DNA of 64,000 nucleotides from Mucilaginibacter saanensis. GTDB taxonomy: Bacteria; Bacteroidota; Bacteroidia; Sphingobacteriales; Sphingobacteriaceae. A program made the translations under genes and the position numbers. Below the pieces are notes generated by a model. The model saw only the letters and a program-made list of their open reading frames with translations, had not been told where the DNA came from and did no database searches. Position 1 is the stretch's first letter; each line of letters opens with the position of its first letter. Positions 46,601 through 54,716 of this stretch are shown in pieces. The stretch spans positions 1 through 64,000 of the forward strand of contig NZ_JACHBZ010000014.1 of assembly GCF_014200575.1 (NCBI RefSeq). Direction: 5' to 3'.

Positions 46601-46997
46601 ATTGCTGTGCGCTTTCCAACGCGGTAAACTGATCATCTGAGAGCAATAACCAAATGTTTTTATTGGTGCAAAAGGGTTTGTAAAATGGCAGATCACCTTT
46701 ATCATAAACAAAGGGCAGATCGTTAGGGACGTCGATAGCGGCATAAGGCATGTAATAGGTATACGAAGTAGTATCCTGCGTAATTAAGTACCCTTGCGAT
46801 GTAACCCCGCAACCTTTGGTGATTTCAATAATACCCGGATTCAGAACAATATCCAACCCGCAAACAATACCAATACCTATAAGCTTGTTACGTGTCCAGC
46901 GGTTTTGCTGATCAAGGTAATTAAACGTTTCATTGAGGTGGTCGTTGGTGAGCACCTGATCTGGTTCGAATACAATGTATTCTATTGGATTTGCCAT
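43659..46997 (-). CDS. Large eCIS-cluster protein with PKD-like C-terminus, candidate tail fibre
   Basis: A 1112-residue protein. The N-terminal block (YIVFEPDQVLTNDHLNETF, RNKLIGIGIVCGLDIVL) looks like a particle-attachment domain seen in Bacteroidota eCIS loci. The long middle is alpha/beta and unrecognised. Toward the C-terminus there are an Ig-like segment (about 960-1020) and a PKD-like domain (about 1025-1095; FTYAWTFGNAV, FSVSLTVSNGHCH), typical of surface-binding modules. It occupies the Pvc13 slot, between the Pvc12-like and tape measure genes, so a receptor-binding role is inferred. No direct similarity to Pvc13 fibres is visible. Confidence 0.6.
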   Translation of the reverse strand: MANPIEYIVFEPDQVLTNDHLNETFNYLDQQNRWTRNKLIGIGIVCGLDIVLNPGIIEITKGCGVTSQGYLITQDTTSYTYYMPYAAIDVPNDLPFVYDKGDLPFYKPFCTNKNIWLLLSDDQFTALESAQQLTAKTISSAAANFLSDYVVALFLEARETDLKNCDTQDCNNKGEKMAFQVKPLLVAKKDLPNVAAGNNPTNVDVQVNLPHQIQLKRFNVPYTALNNTDDVINAFVKLVDDTTLTQVSNAYNYSFFKYGSILKVSANPFTNLVNSLKNYRDLILKQSPLLIQYFYDFIDDLIKAYYEFSVKINGIISTCCPDENLFPLHLILGNASQATNVYSKDSYRNYFIYSPLFSKMGTESAEVILLFNRMMLMVTDFTAQSQELLKQAAIKITPSQYELPWLSERAIPYYYKANISGAELYKSWSYYKTSRGNAAFNLGYNANLYNTNTAVTQPLLFDIEHYNFFRVEGHIGQNYQNVSSNILSQQLNYNLPFDVVAISAEQLSGTATLPDCSIRDLETDYNLIVSEAMCKIHVTFCFVSKLAYTPQQQPATQPGKFIDVTKVQAKKFTEFKLEAVQTAEPIMMILNLAYKKGDFLRKYCPAQPNTIGSGYLGALNNAGVFTNPVTIDQSNPLTIIYFYFFHFIDTVEELMYALNTSTIDSLDIDAFGIKYQNYIRDTALAINSLIALTVKNTAPKDATTVSFIEDYELDLLIEEFGVLTNICLDERLQVLKTEYTSRLTQYLQQLTFLNYYKNHPGLEHKAGVPKGGTLVLVYKNVPATTTVTGTKFNVAGAAVLTNVADNPVFKASDATLMSEKAVQVTDAPAEKAQVSASSVIDENTLNQFRKILTDSQDVSAAEKTRLIDILTGRVTKTPKYQVANGAVIADFYIPYLCCSDCSPVAYIMPAKETLPPVQPKPTFTMDATFCDNDTNQEPIKVSDPNGTFNAIAGLNNVNKTFTPATAGKGTYSIVYTVNNVSSDPFEITVLPTPDSDFTYKTEKINASDRIVYGTFTPKNQGAGFTYAWTFGNAVKKQNMTADGVVSVMAAYGVENRDTEFSVSLTVSNGHCHQPEPNTKTIHVSANGFYELNIDPIKKVVGNIEKLFTRKKK

Positions 46998-47000
46998 ATA

Positions 47001-50000
47001 TCAACTTTTTAAAGATCCTAAAATGGTTTTGCCCAGCATTACCGGGTTGGTGTCCTTACTTTCATCACAGTCATGCAAAGTAGCTACAGGGTATTCGCTG
47101 TGTAAATTAAACAGCAGTTGTACCAGTGTATCATTGGTAACCTGCAGGGTATTTATAGTTGTATTATCAAATGAATAATTAGCCAGGGCTGTTATCCATG
47201 TTTTATAAGCGTTCTCAAAATCAAAAAGCGACTGATCATTTATCCAGCACACCTTTACCAGCGTGTGAGCGGGTACTTCCTGCCTGATAATATCCTCAAA
47301 ATAATTCCTGAAGGCCATGTTGCGGAAATGCACCGGCCAGTAAGGCAATACAACCGACATTTTGAAGCTGTAAGGGTCCTGCTCACCGCAGAAATCGCAA
47401 TTGATATCCAGGCATACCGGCGCAAAGGCAAACTGGTTGTTGCGCGGCCTCAGTAACAGGTGCTCTATCAAATGCAGGCCGTCCGCATCGCATTCGTTAT
47501 TAAACTCTGCTATAAATTGAGTTAATGCCGCATTTGCATCGGCTTGTGAGGCAAAATCATTGCTTATGGCCAGGTTATTATCGGTATTGTCGGTTACATA
47601 AATATTCCAGTTGCTACCGGTTTGCTTAACGGTATAGCTTTCCCCGGTAAGTACCAGGTCCATAAATGCAGGCAACGCATTATTCAGATCCTCCTGCGTA
47701 GTATAGGCCATTACCGATGTAAGTGTGCCACCATTTTGATTGCTGAACACAAACTGATATTTGGCTGGAGTATCGCTTGTGGTAATAATGGTGGCATTGC
47801 CAATGCAATACAAAAATCTGCGATAGTAATTATTGATACCGCCCAAATGGCATAGCTTTTTTTCAAGTCCTGATACATTGTCAGTATCCCATAACTTGCT
47901 GGTATCAATCGTAAAATCAGGATTTGGTGGGAAGTAATTTTGCGGAAAATAGTTAAACGCCCTGCCCCGCTGATAGCTGATAACGGGGTAGTCTTTTAGA
48001 AACGATATTTTACTATCAATCAAATCGGCCGGGGTGATGTGTGTTTCCTGCTGGGTGGTATAATCAAGCGAATAATTGAGCAAAACATACTCATTAAACG
48101 ATTCCCCAAACCTGCTCATCAAATGGTCGAGGAAACGGTTACGACGGTCAGTAAACACTTCGTTTGACTCGTATAGTTTTTGCCAGTCGTTTGCCGCACC
48201 AGTAGCCGAATTTTGGTTCTGCATAACCAGCTGATCAATAGTTTTAGCCGCAACATCTTGCTTATATATTGGCTGTATATTCTTGATATCGCCCAAAAAT
48301 TGCGCGTAATAGGTTTGTACAATGGCATCAGTTGAGAACAATTCCTTGGCATTACTTAGCTGCGAAAAGAAATCGGCCAATAGCTGGTCAAATAACAACA
48401 GGTAGGCCTGTAACTGTTTGGCCTGGGCCTTGCGCTCGTCACTTACTGTTGACGGAAGCCCGGCATCTCCAATACCGTAAGTCTGCGGAAACAGATATTC
48501 AACCGAGGTATATTCGTCCAAATCAGTAAAGCTGCCGCTGGGTACAGACAGATCATCAGCATGGCCGGAAAGTTTGTTGCGGGCTTTTACTGCGCGCAGC
48601 CATTTCAGGGTATCACGTACCTCTGCCAACGATGGCAAATAAGGGAACTGATTTTTATAGAATAGTAATTTTGATTTGGTTTCAGAAAATACCGGTTTAC
48701 ATCCGTTAGTTACCGGCATGCACCAGCTTTTTCCGCTTTGCCCTGCCACGGGTTTATCATCCGCTCCGTATTTGGTCATCATAAAGTTTCGTGCCGCCAA
48801 AACGCCATCAATATTCATGATCAGGCTAATGATATCCGAAGCATATATTTCTGTACGCAGCTGGGTTTGTTCCAGCTCGGTAGTATCAATAAAACCATGT
48901 GCCAGAATCGGGCCCTCAAATATGGTATCGGTGGTGTACCCCTTGTCCTGTAATTCACTCAGCAGATAAAAGTTTACCGAAGGGTTCAGGTACTCTTCAA
49001 TGGCATAAAACACTTCTGCCTGTATCTGTTCCATATCGGCCAATGGCGAAACGTCTATATCGCAGCAAATGGCTATCTCTTCGTCCTTTATGGTAGTAAC
49101 ACTCACAAAATCCTCACACAGGTTGCGGTTCTCATTCAATTTCCGGATAGCTGTTTGAACAATGCGTTTCGATTGCTGTATTTTCAGGAGATAAAGATTA
49201 ATTACTTGCATAGTAAAATCTGCTCCAAAAAAATCCTGAACATCTGCAGGCTGCACCGGCTGGCCAGATGGCTGCAAATCAATATCAATGATACCGGTAA
49301 GTGTAGCTGTAAGACCTAAACCATAGCTGATACCGATGTTTACAGTAATATTATTACCGACCGGGAAGGTTGCGGTAGCCCCTGTAACCGTTTTAGGATC
49401 AATGGTTAACAACGTTGCTACTGCAACATCATCCCACACTGGGAAAATAACGGTTAAACTTACATCCCCACCCTTAAACTTAGCTGATGCCGGGTTTAAA
49501 ACCTGTAGTTCGCCATTGTTCAGGTCGCCAAATTGTTCATCAAGATCAAGATCTAATAACACCTTGTATAAACCTGATAAATAAATCGGATGAGGGGTTA
49601 CATTATATGACAAGGCATCCTTTTTACAGTCGGCATAAAGTGCAATTTCGCCCGCCGGGATATTCTGATTATTGATGGTATAAAAGTCGTCATACAGAAA
49701 CCAGGCATTATGTACGCCTACTATATCAATGAGCAGCTTACGGTAATCATTAACAGTAAGCGGCGATTGTGTAAGGATATTTTTTGCGGTGAAGAGTGTT
49801 TGCGATGAAGATATTGTTCCGTCGGCATCGGTGAGCAGGTTTTCCATGGGCATCCCTGTTCTGTAACCGAGTTCAGTAATGGCATAGCAAAGCGCTTCCA
49901 GAATGGTAATACCTGGATCGTGTTCATTATAATCTGTCCATATTTTGCCGCTTAGTTTTTCAATATAGCCCAGGCCAGCCTCTCTCAGAAAAGCATAATC

Positions 50001-50060
50001 CTGGTCGGCAATAAGGCCCGGATCTTTTTGTATTGTTTTTTGCTTATCCATTGCAATCAC
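47001..50060 (-). CDS. eCIS baseplate protein, Pvc12/Afp12-like
   Basis: A 1019-residue protein. WTDYNEHDPGITILEALCYA followed by ITELGYRTGMP is the diagnostic N-terminal block of Afp12/Pvc12 baseplate proteins. The long body alternates beta-rich domains, and near the C-terminus LHLIEHLLLRPRNNQ and LPYWPVHFRNMAFRNYFEDI are further family segments. It should form the baseplate wedge with the J-like protein encoded next to it. The given start overlaps the upstream gene by 17 bases; an ATG at 50051 reduces that to 8. Confidence 0.9.
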   Translation of the reverse strand: MIAMDKQKTIQKDPGLIADQDYAFLREAGLGYIEKLSGKIWTDYNEHDPGITILEALCYAITELGYRTGMPMENLLTDADGTISSSQTLFTAKNILTQSPLTVNDYRKLLIDIVGVHNAWFLYDDFYTINNQNIPAGEIALYADCKKDALSYNVTPHPIYLSGLYKVLLDLDLDEQFGDLNNGELQVLNPASAKFKGGDVSLTVIFPVWDDVAVATLLTIDPKTVTGATATFPVGNNITVNIGISYGLGLTATLTGIIDIDLQPSGQPVQPADVQDFFGADFTMQVINLYLLKIQQSKRIVQTAIRKLNENRNLCEDFVSVTTIKDEEIAICCDIDVSPLADMEQIQAEVFYAIEEYLNPSVNFYLLSELQDKGYTTDTIFEGPILAHGFIDTTELEQTQLRTEIYASDIISLIMNIDGVLAARNFMMTKYGADDKPVAGQSGKSWCMPVTNGCKPVFSETKSKLLFYKNQFPYLPSLAEVRDTLKWLRAVKARNKLSGHADDLSVPSGSFTDLDEYTSVEYLFPQTYGIGDAGLPSTVSDERKAQAKQLQAYLLLFDQLLADFFSQLSNAKELFSTDAIVQTYYAQFLGDIKNIQPIYKQDVAAKTIDQLVMQNQNSATGAANDWQKLYESNEVFTDRRNRFLDHLMSRFGESFNEYVLLNYSLDYTTQQETHITPADLIDSKISFLKDYPVISYQRGRAFNYFPQNYFPPNPDFTIDTSKLWDTDNVSGLEKKLCHLGGINNYYRRFLYCIGNATIITTSDTPAKYQFVFSNQNGGTLTSVMAYTTQEDLNNALPAFMDLVLTGESYTVKQTGSNWNIYVTDNTDNNLAISNDFASQADANAALTQFIAEFNNECDADGLHLIEHLLLRPRNNQFAFAPVCLDINCDFCGEQDPYSFKMSVVLPYWPVHFRNMAFRNYFEDIIRQEVPAHTLVKVCWINDQSLFDFENAYKTWITALANYSFDNTTINTLQVTNDTLVQLLFNLHSEYPVATLHDCDESKDTNPVMLGKTILGSLKS

Positions 50061-53000
50061 AGTTTGCTGGTGAATTAATCAGGTGTTTTACCTTTGCTTC
50101 CTCGTTATAATACGATACCAAAATTGATCGTGCAGTACTTGCCACGGCTTCTTCAATATCATATAAGGCCTGTTTAACAATGAGGCCCTCGCGTAATATG
50201 ATGTGGTTCATTTTAAAGCAGGTAACAAAATCAACATAGGGTCTTTCTTCAATAAAGTTCAGTACCACAGACTTTTCGATGCTGTTGCCAAACTGAATGG
50301 CCTGCGGGTTGCCAAAAGCCCATGGAGTTAAGAACTGCTCAATCTCATTACTCAAGAGATTACCGTAATAAACCGGATCGATATTTTCGTGGTACGTTAC
50401 GCTAAAGTCAAATTGTACCTCTTCAAACTGCGGATTGCACAGCCGGAGCTTTACAAATGGTGATGTGAGCGTGCCTATATATTTTTCAATCTCGGTAAGT
50501 AAGCCAATGCTGGTATACGGCCTGAGCGGATTTGCGTTATTTAAGTTAGTAAGATCAGGGATGGTAATCACCATGACATGACCAGCCAGCATTTCGCTAT
50601 ATTTTTGTAAACCGGTTTTTTCGTCAAGCACAAAGCCGGTATGATCAATGCATTTTACTTTAAAAATTTGCGGGTAATACTGCAATACCAGGCGCTCATA
50701 ATCCCAAGTAGTAATGGCCCGGTGTTTATGCCGCAGCCGCTCACTAACGCGCTGATAAAACTGGCCGTCAGTTTCCTGAACCCGACCATCAAATGAAGTA
50801 TACGGTTGCAATGTTTTCTTCAATGCAGCATCGGCTACTGCTGGTTTGCTTATGGTGTTTGGCGCAATTGCCTTGGTAAATACAATGCCGTCAATAATAT
50901 CCTGAACAAACTGGGCTTTGGCAGCATTAACATCTACCGCTATTAAATTACATATAGCATCGGTATCGTGCTCAACAACCGCCTTTATCCAGATCAGCCC
51001 GGTATCAGCACGGGTATTATCCAGTGTTGCATCGGCGGGTACATTAACTATAACCAGGCCTGATTTGGTCAGGTTATTGGTTTGGTCGGTTACCGATTGT
51101 TTGTTAAACTGCAGCCAATTGTTATTATTCAGATAATACCAATTAACTTGAGTCATGTTTTTTAGTGGGTTGGCACTGCCATCAGATACCTGGAAAAGGA
51201 TTGAAAATGTTTCATCAGGTTTTGCATTACTTAAACCTATCCATAACTCGCCGCCGTCATCAATCGGGTTCCCGTCTTCGAGATCAAATACGGGTAATAA
51301 GTTAAGCGCGTCCGTAGTAACTGATGGATGCATTTCGCGGAAACCAAAGGGTTCCAGGTGATAAAAAAAGTTGCTGCGGTTGTTAAAACCCGATTTGCTA
51401 AAACTGATATTATCCTGAGCGGAATAAGTCACGCTTATTAATTTAATAAGCGGTGGACTTGCAACGGGTGGAGTGCCTGTATTTACTTTATAGCTTACAG
51501 GGTTGCCATTGCTGTCATTAGTTACATCAACCGATGGATGAGGGATTTTGCTTAAAAACGTGCTCAGGCTATAATCATCACCTACCATATCCAGTTTTAT
51601 ATAGCCATCAATAGCGGTAATGGCATAATCTTCATTGGCAGTAAAATCCCCCGGCGATTGTACAATATTTTCTAATCCGTTAATGTCAACTTCCTGAGGC
51701 CCGATGTAGTAGTATATGGGGTCGGTTATTGCTATAGTAGCCTCTATATCGCTACTGACAAAATTGCCTATACCTATTGACAGGGCCTTCTCAACAGTAT
51801 TTTCTATATCAGCCGGTTGATCGGCACTTGCCACTTTTAAATCAGTATCAACCTTGTTATCAGCTGCAAAAGCAGCGGTAGTATCATTTATTGAAAAACT
51901 ATTATCAAGCAAAGTAGTACTTAATGTAAAATCATTAAATAACTGACTTTCAAATAAATTAAATTGAGAATCATTAATAACAATACTTGAAGCGTAAAGG
52001 CCTACTTCATCATTTACAACGGGTGACCAATTTCCCTTTACCAGGGAGGATACATTTACTACTGTATTAGACAGAGGCTCCTGCTGCCAAACAATATCAA
52101 TGGTTAAGTTGGTAAGTGATTTTTGGAAAATTTCCTTACTGCCAATAATAAACGAAGCGCCTTCGTCAGGAAAATCGCCAAATGGTTTAAATGGTTTAGC
52201 CGGATTTATTTTACCATCATCATTTTGCAGTATCAGGTTTTTTACCGCACTAACAGTTACCGATACGGTCACTGCATTTACTCGTGGTATTTTTATTTTT
52301 TGGTAGGATGTATAGTTGTTGAGTAATACCTGTACCATTGGCAGGGCAACCTGAAAATTGCCGCCGTGTAATTTTGATGAATATGGGATAATAGCGGGTG
52401 CATCACCTTCCATTACTAAGCTTAAAGAAAATGAGGTGTTATTGATTACCGATGCAGTATAAGCCGGTACAGTATACCAGCTTTTTTTACCGGTTAGCTG
52501 TATATTAAATATACCTGAAAGATCATCGGCCGTAATACCCGCCAAACTATCACAAGAAAAGGTTAGCGTTATGGTGCGCTTACCTTCATTCAAATACAAC
52601 ACATTTGAGGCAATGGCAAAGCCTATAGCAGCCTGTTTAATATTCTTAGGATTGCCAAACGGAAACCAGGAGCTATCGGCACTTAACAATTTGGCTCCCT
52701 GCCCATCTTCGGAGTTGGCCGTTGGAGATGCGTATAGCGCTACCGGAACAATATCTTTATTTAAATAAATTGACTTTAGTGCCTGTACTGCTGCTGTTTG
52801 TACAACCAGGTTGTCGGTAAGCGAATAAAAAAGATCATGGTTAGCGGCATCTTTTCCGGCTTTAAATGAAGTGTCCTGTGCCAGCAAATGCTGGTCTATA
52901 TTTTTTTGCAATTGAAAAACCAAGTGTACAAAATCGGGTTCAGCAGCATTATTGCTTAATTGTAAAACCTGCTTGTAATAAAAATCAAGGTGATTTTTTG

Positions 53001-53910
53001 TATATTGATTTAAGTGTTGCTGTGCAAAGCCAAATAGTTTTAAAAAAGTTAAGTATAAGGCATAGTGAGGTGCATGGGTAGGATAATCATCCAGCGTTTC
53101 GGCCAGGTATGCTGGTGTACGGCTCACTATATTGATGATGGCTGCCACGAAAGACTGCAATGCCCCTGTAAATAAATTGTGTGTAAGGATGTGATTGATA
53201 TCATCATGCACAGTTCCGCTCAGGGTGATGGGAAATGCAGTTACCGGCGGCGTAACGGTGAAAATGCCATCCAGCTTTACCGAACCCCCATTTTGGGTGT
53301 ATACATAAACATTATCGGGTACCGAGAAACTAAAGTTTTGTGCGTAAACAACATCGTCAACCGGTGTTAACGCATCTGTATAGGTTGAGGTAGGGTCAAT
53401 AAGCGATGCGGTTACAAAATCAGTATAATACTGATATAATATACTTAACGGTGCAGCCAGCTTTGAAGTTATGGAAACAGACAGAAAGGTTTGATAGCTT
53501 AAACCCGTTCCAATGTGTTTATAGGCACTATCAAGAGCTGCCGTTACCGAGAAAACAAAATCAAACAGGATCTTAAAGTTATTTTTGGCATCCGCATCGT
53601 TAGCGGAACTAATTATCTTATCATTTAAATATTTGATGAACGACGCATAGTCATTGGTTTTCCATTCTGCAACGGAGGCAATTACCACGGCCAGGTCTTT
53701 ACCCATTAGTTGCTGCCAGTCGCCAGCTACCGCATTTGTATTATCATAGTAATTTAACCAGGCACTGTATTTTTTAGTAAGCAGGATAAGATCAGCAGCT
53801 GTACGTTCATCTACCAGGGCGCATTTAGTCAATAAGGCATCCAAAGCACGCTGCGCCTGGCTGGTGCCGTTATAGGATAAAAGTTTGGTATCGAAACAAT
53901 TATTTGCCAT
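50044..53910 (-). CDS. eCIS baseplate wedge protein, baseplate J-like (Pvc11/Afp11, T4 gp6 type)
   Basis: A 1288-residue baseplate protein. The C-terminal third carries the J-like signature: FDGRVQETDGQFYQRVSERL, RAITTWDYERLVLQYYPQIF and KVKCIDHTG, followed by LTEIEKYIGTLTSPFVKLRL. The first 900 residues are a large helical then beta-rich region. It joins with the gp25-like protein and the Pvc12-like protein to form the wedge around the spike. It shares a base with the gp25 stop, so translation is coupled. Confidence 0.9.
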   Translation of the reverse strand: MANNCFDTKLLSYNGTSQAQRALDALLTKCALVDERTAADLILLTKKYSAWLNYYDNTNAVAGDWQQLMGKDLAVVIASVAEWKTNDYASFIKYLNDKIISSANDADAKNNFKILFDFVFSVTAALDSAYKHIGTGLSYQTFLSVSITSKLAAPLSILYQYYTDFVTASLIDPTSTYTDALTPVDDVVYAQNFSFSVPDNVYVYTQNGGSVKLDGIFTVTPPVTAFPITLSGTVHDDINHILTHNLFTGALQSFVAAIINIVSRTPAYLAETLDDYPTHAPHYALYLTFLKLFGFAQQHLNQYTKNHLDFYYKQVLQLSNNAAEPDFVHLVFQLQKNIDQHLLAQDTSFKAGKDAANHDLFYSLTDNLVVQTAAVQALKSIYLNKDIVPVALYASPTANSEDGQGAKLLSADSSWFPFGNPKNIKQAAIGFAIASNVLYLNEGKRTITLTFSCDSLAGITADDLSGIFNIQLTGKKSWYTVPAYTASVINNTSFSLSLVMEGDAPAIIPYSSKLHGGNFQVALPMVQVLLNNYTSYQKIKIPRVNAVTVSVTVSAVKNLILQNDDGKINPAKPFKPFGDFPDEGASFIIGSKEIFQKSLTNLTIDIVWQQEPLSNTVVNVSSLVKGNWSPVVNDEVGLYASSIVINDSQFNLFESQLFNDFTLSTTLLDNSFSINDTTAAFAADNKVDTDLKVASADQPADIENTVEKALSIGIGNFVSSDIEATIAITDPIYYYIGPQEVDINGLENIVQSPGDFTANEDYAITAIDGYIKLDMVGDDYSLSTFLSKIPHPSVDVTNDSNGNPVSYKVNTGTPPVASPPLIKLISVTYSAQDNISFSKSGFNNRSNFFYHLEPFGFREMHPSVTTDALNLLPVFDLEDGNPIDDGGELWIGLSNAKPDETFSILFQVSDGSANPLKNMTQVNWYYLNNNNWLQFNKQSVTDQTNNLTKSGLVIVNVPADATLDNTRADTGLIWIKAVVEHDTDAICNLIAVDVNAAKAQFVQDIIDGIVFTKAIAPNTISKPAVADAALKKTLQPYTSFDGRVQETDGQFYQRVSERLRHKHRAITTWDYERLVLQYYPQIFKVKCIDHTGFVLDEKTGLQKYSEMLAGHVMVITIPDLTNLNNANPLRPYTSIGLLTEIEKYIGTLTSPFVKLRLCNPQFEEVQFDFSVTYHENIDPVYYGNLLSNEIEQFLTPWAFGNPQAIQFGNSIEKSVVLNFIEERPYVDFVTCFKMNHIILREGLIVKQALYDIEEAVASTARSILVSYYNEEAKVKHLINSPANCDCNG

Positions 53911-54317
53911 CAGTGTATTTCTGTTCCTTCGTTTTTATAGTAAGGATATACAAAATTGAACCTTGAATTTGTGGTGCGTACAGTGTAGTTGAGTATGATC
54001 AGGATCACACCTTCTGTTTCACCGCTGTCATCAACCAGTATCGAGCTCAGATCAATACGCGGCTCGTAATAAAGTATAGCCGTTTTAATCATTTCGCGGA
54101 TATAGGTTTTAAAAGTGGTGGTCATGGGCTCAAAAACCATTTCGTCAAGGTTACAACCATAATCAGGTACCATCACACGCTCCCCCTTGCGCGTAGCCAG
54201 TAATATTTGCAGACTAAGTTGTATGTCGGCCTCATCGCTTGTCATGACCACCGTATTGGTACCGGTATCAAATGCTGGTGGAAAACTCCACCCTGTTCCT
54301 AAAAATGAATCTGCCAT
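53910..54317 (-). CDS. eCIS baseplate wedge protein, GPW/gp25 family (Pvc9/Afp9-like)
   Basis: A 135-residue gp25/lysozyme-like-fold wedge protein. DEADIQLSLQILLATRKGER with VMVPDYGCNLDEMVFEPM is the core GPW_gp25 motif, and IREMIKTAILYYEPRI the second helix. gp25-type proteins start sheath polymerisation at the baseplate. It lies between the PAAR gene (one base gap) and the J-like gene. The length is normal for the family. Confidence 0.93.
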   Translation of the reverse strand: MADSFLGTGWSFPPAFDTGTNTVVMTSDEADIQLSLQILLATRKGERVMVPDYGCNLDEMVFEPMTTTFKTYIREMIKTAILYYEPRIDLSSILVDDSGETEGVILIILNYTVRTTNSRFNFVYPYYKNEGTEIH

Positions 54318-54318
54318 G

Positions 54319-54609
54319 TTATCCTCCTATTATTACTGTTGGGCATCCTATTATTATTGAACCACCATGCGCCGTTGGGTCGCCCATACGTGCTGCGGGT
54401 TTGCCGCCTATTAACACCGTTGATGAACCATTTACAATTACATCCGGCGGACCTGCACAGGTACACATATCGCCTAAGCAAGCTGCCGGCAGCCCTCCTA
54501 TTAATACGGTTGGACTTCCTGGTGGCAATACCGGCCCGCCAATGTGCGGTACCGGCCCCGTAAACATCGGGCAAACGTGCATATCTGAAACTCGTGCTGC
54601 AAACGGCAT
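54319..54609 (-). CDS. PAAR-domain spike tip protein (Pvc10/Afp10-like)
   Basis: A 96-residue protein made almost entirely of a PAAR repeat domain. MPFAARVSDMHVCP gives the initial metal-ligand region, then glycine-proline turns (PPGSPTVLIGGLPAACLGD, SSTVLIGGKPAARMGDPTAH) and a final GCPTVIIGG. The histidines and cysteines (H11, C13, late H and C) would bind zinc at the cone tip. It caps the VgrG-like spike encoded just upstream. Confidence 0.93.
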   Translation of the reverse strand: MPFAARVSDMHVCPMFTGPVPHIGGPVLPPGSPTVLIGGLPAACLGDMCTCAGPPDVIVNGSSTVLIGGKPAARMGDPTAHGGSIIIGCPTVIIGG

Positions 54610-54716
54610 ATTCTCTTTTGTTTATTGGTTAACTGAGCCGATTGGGTGAATGGCCGTTTGATGAAGTTTATGAAACTGCTCACCCAACAAACCACTCACT
54701 TAATCAACTAAAAACA

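Noticed and set aside
54272..54649. Plus-strand ORF of 125 codons over the PAAR gene
   Set aside because: Antisense shadow created by the repetitive glycine/proline-rich PAAR coding sequence.
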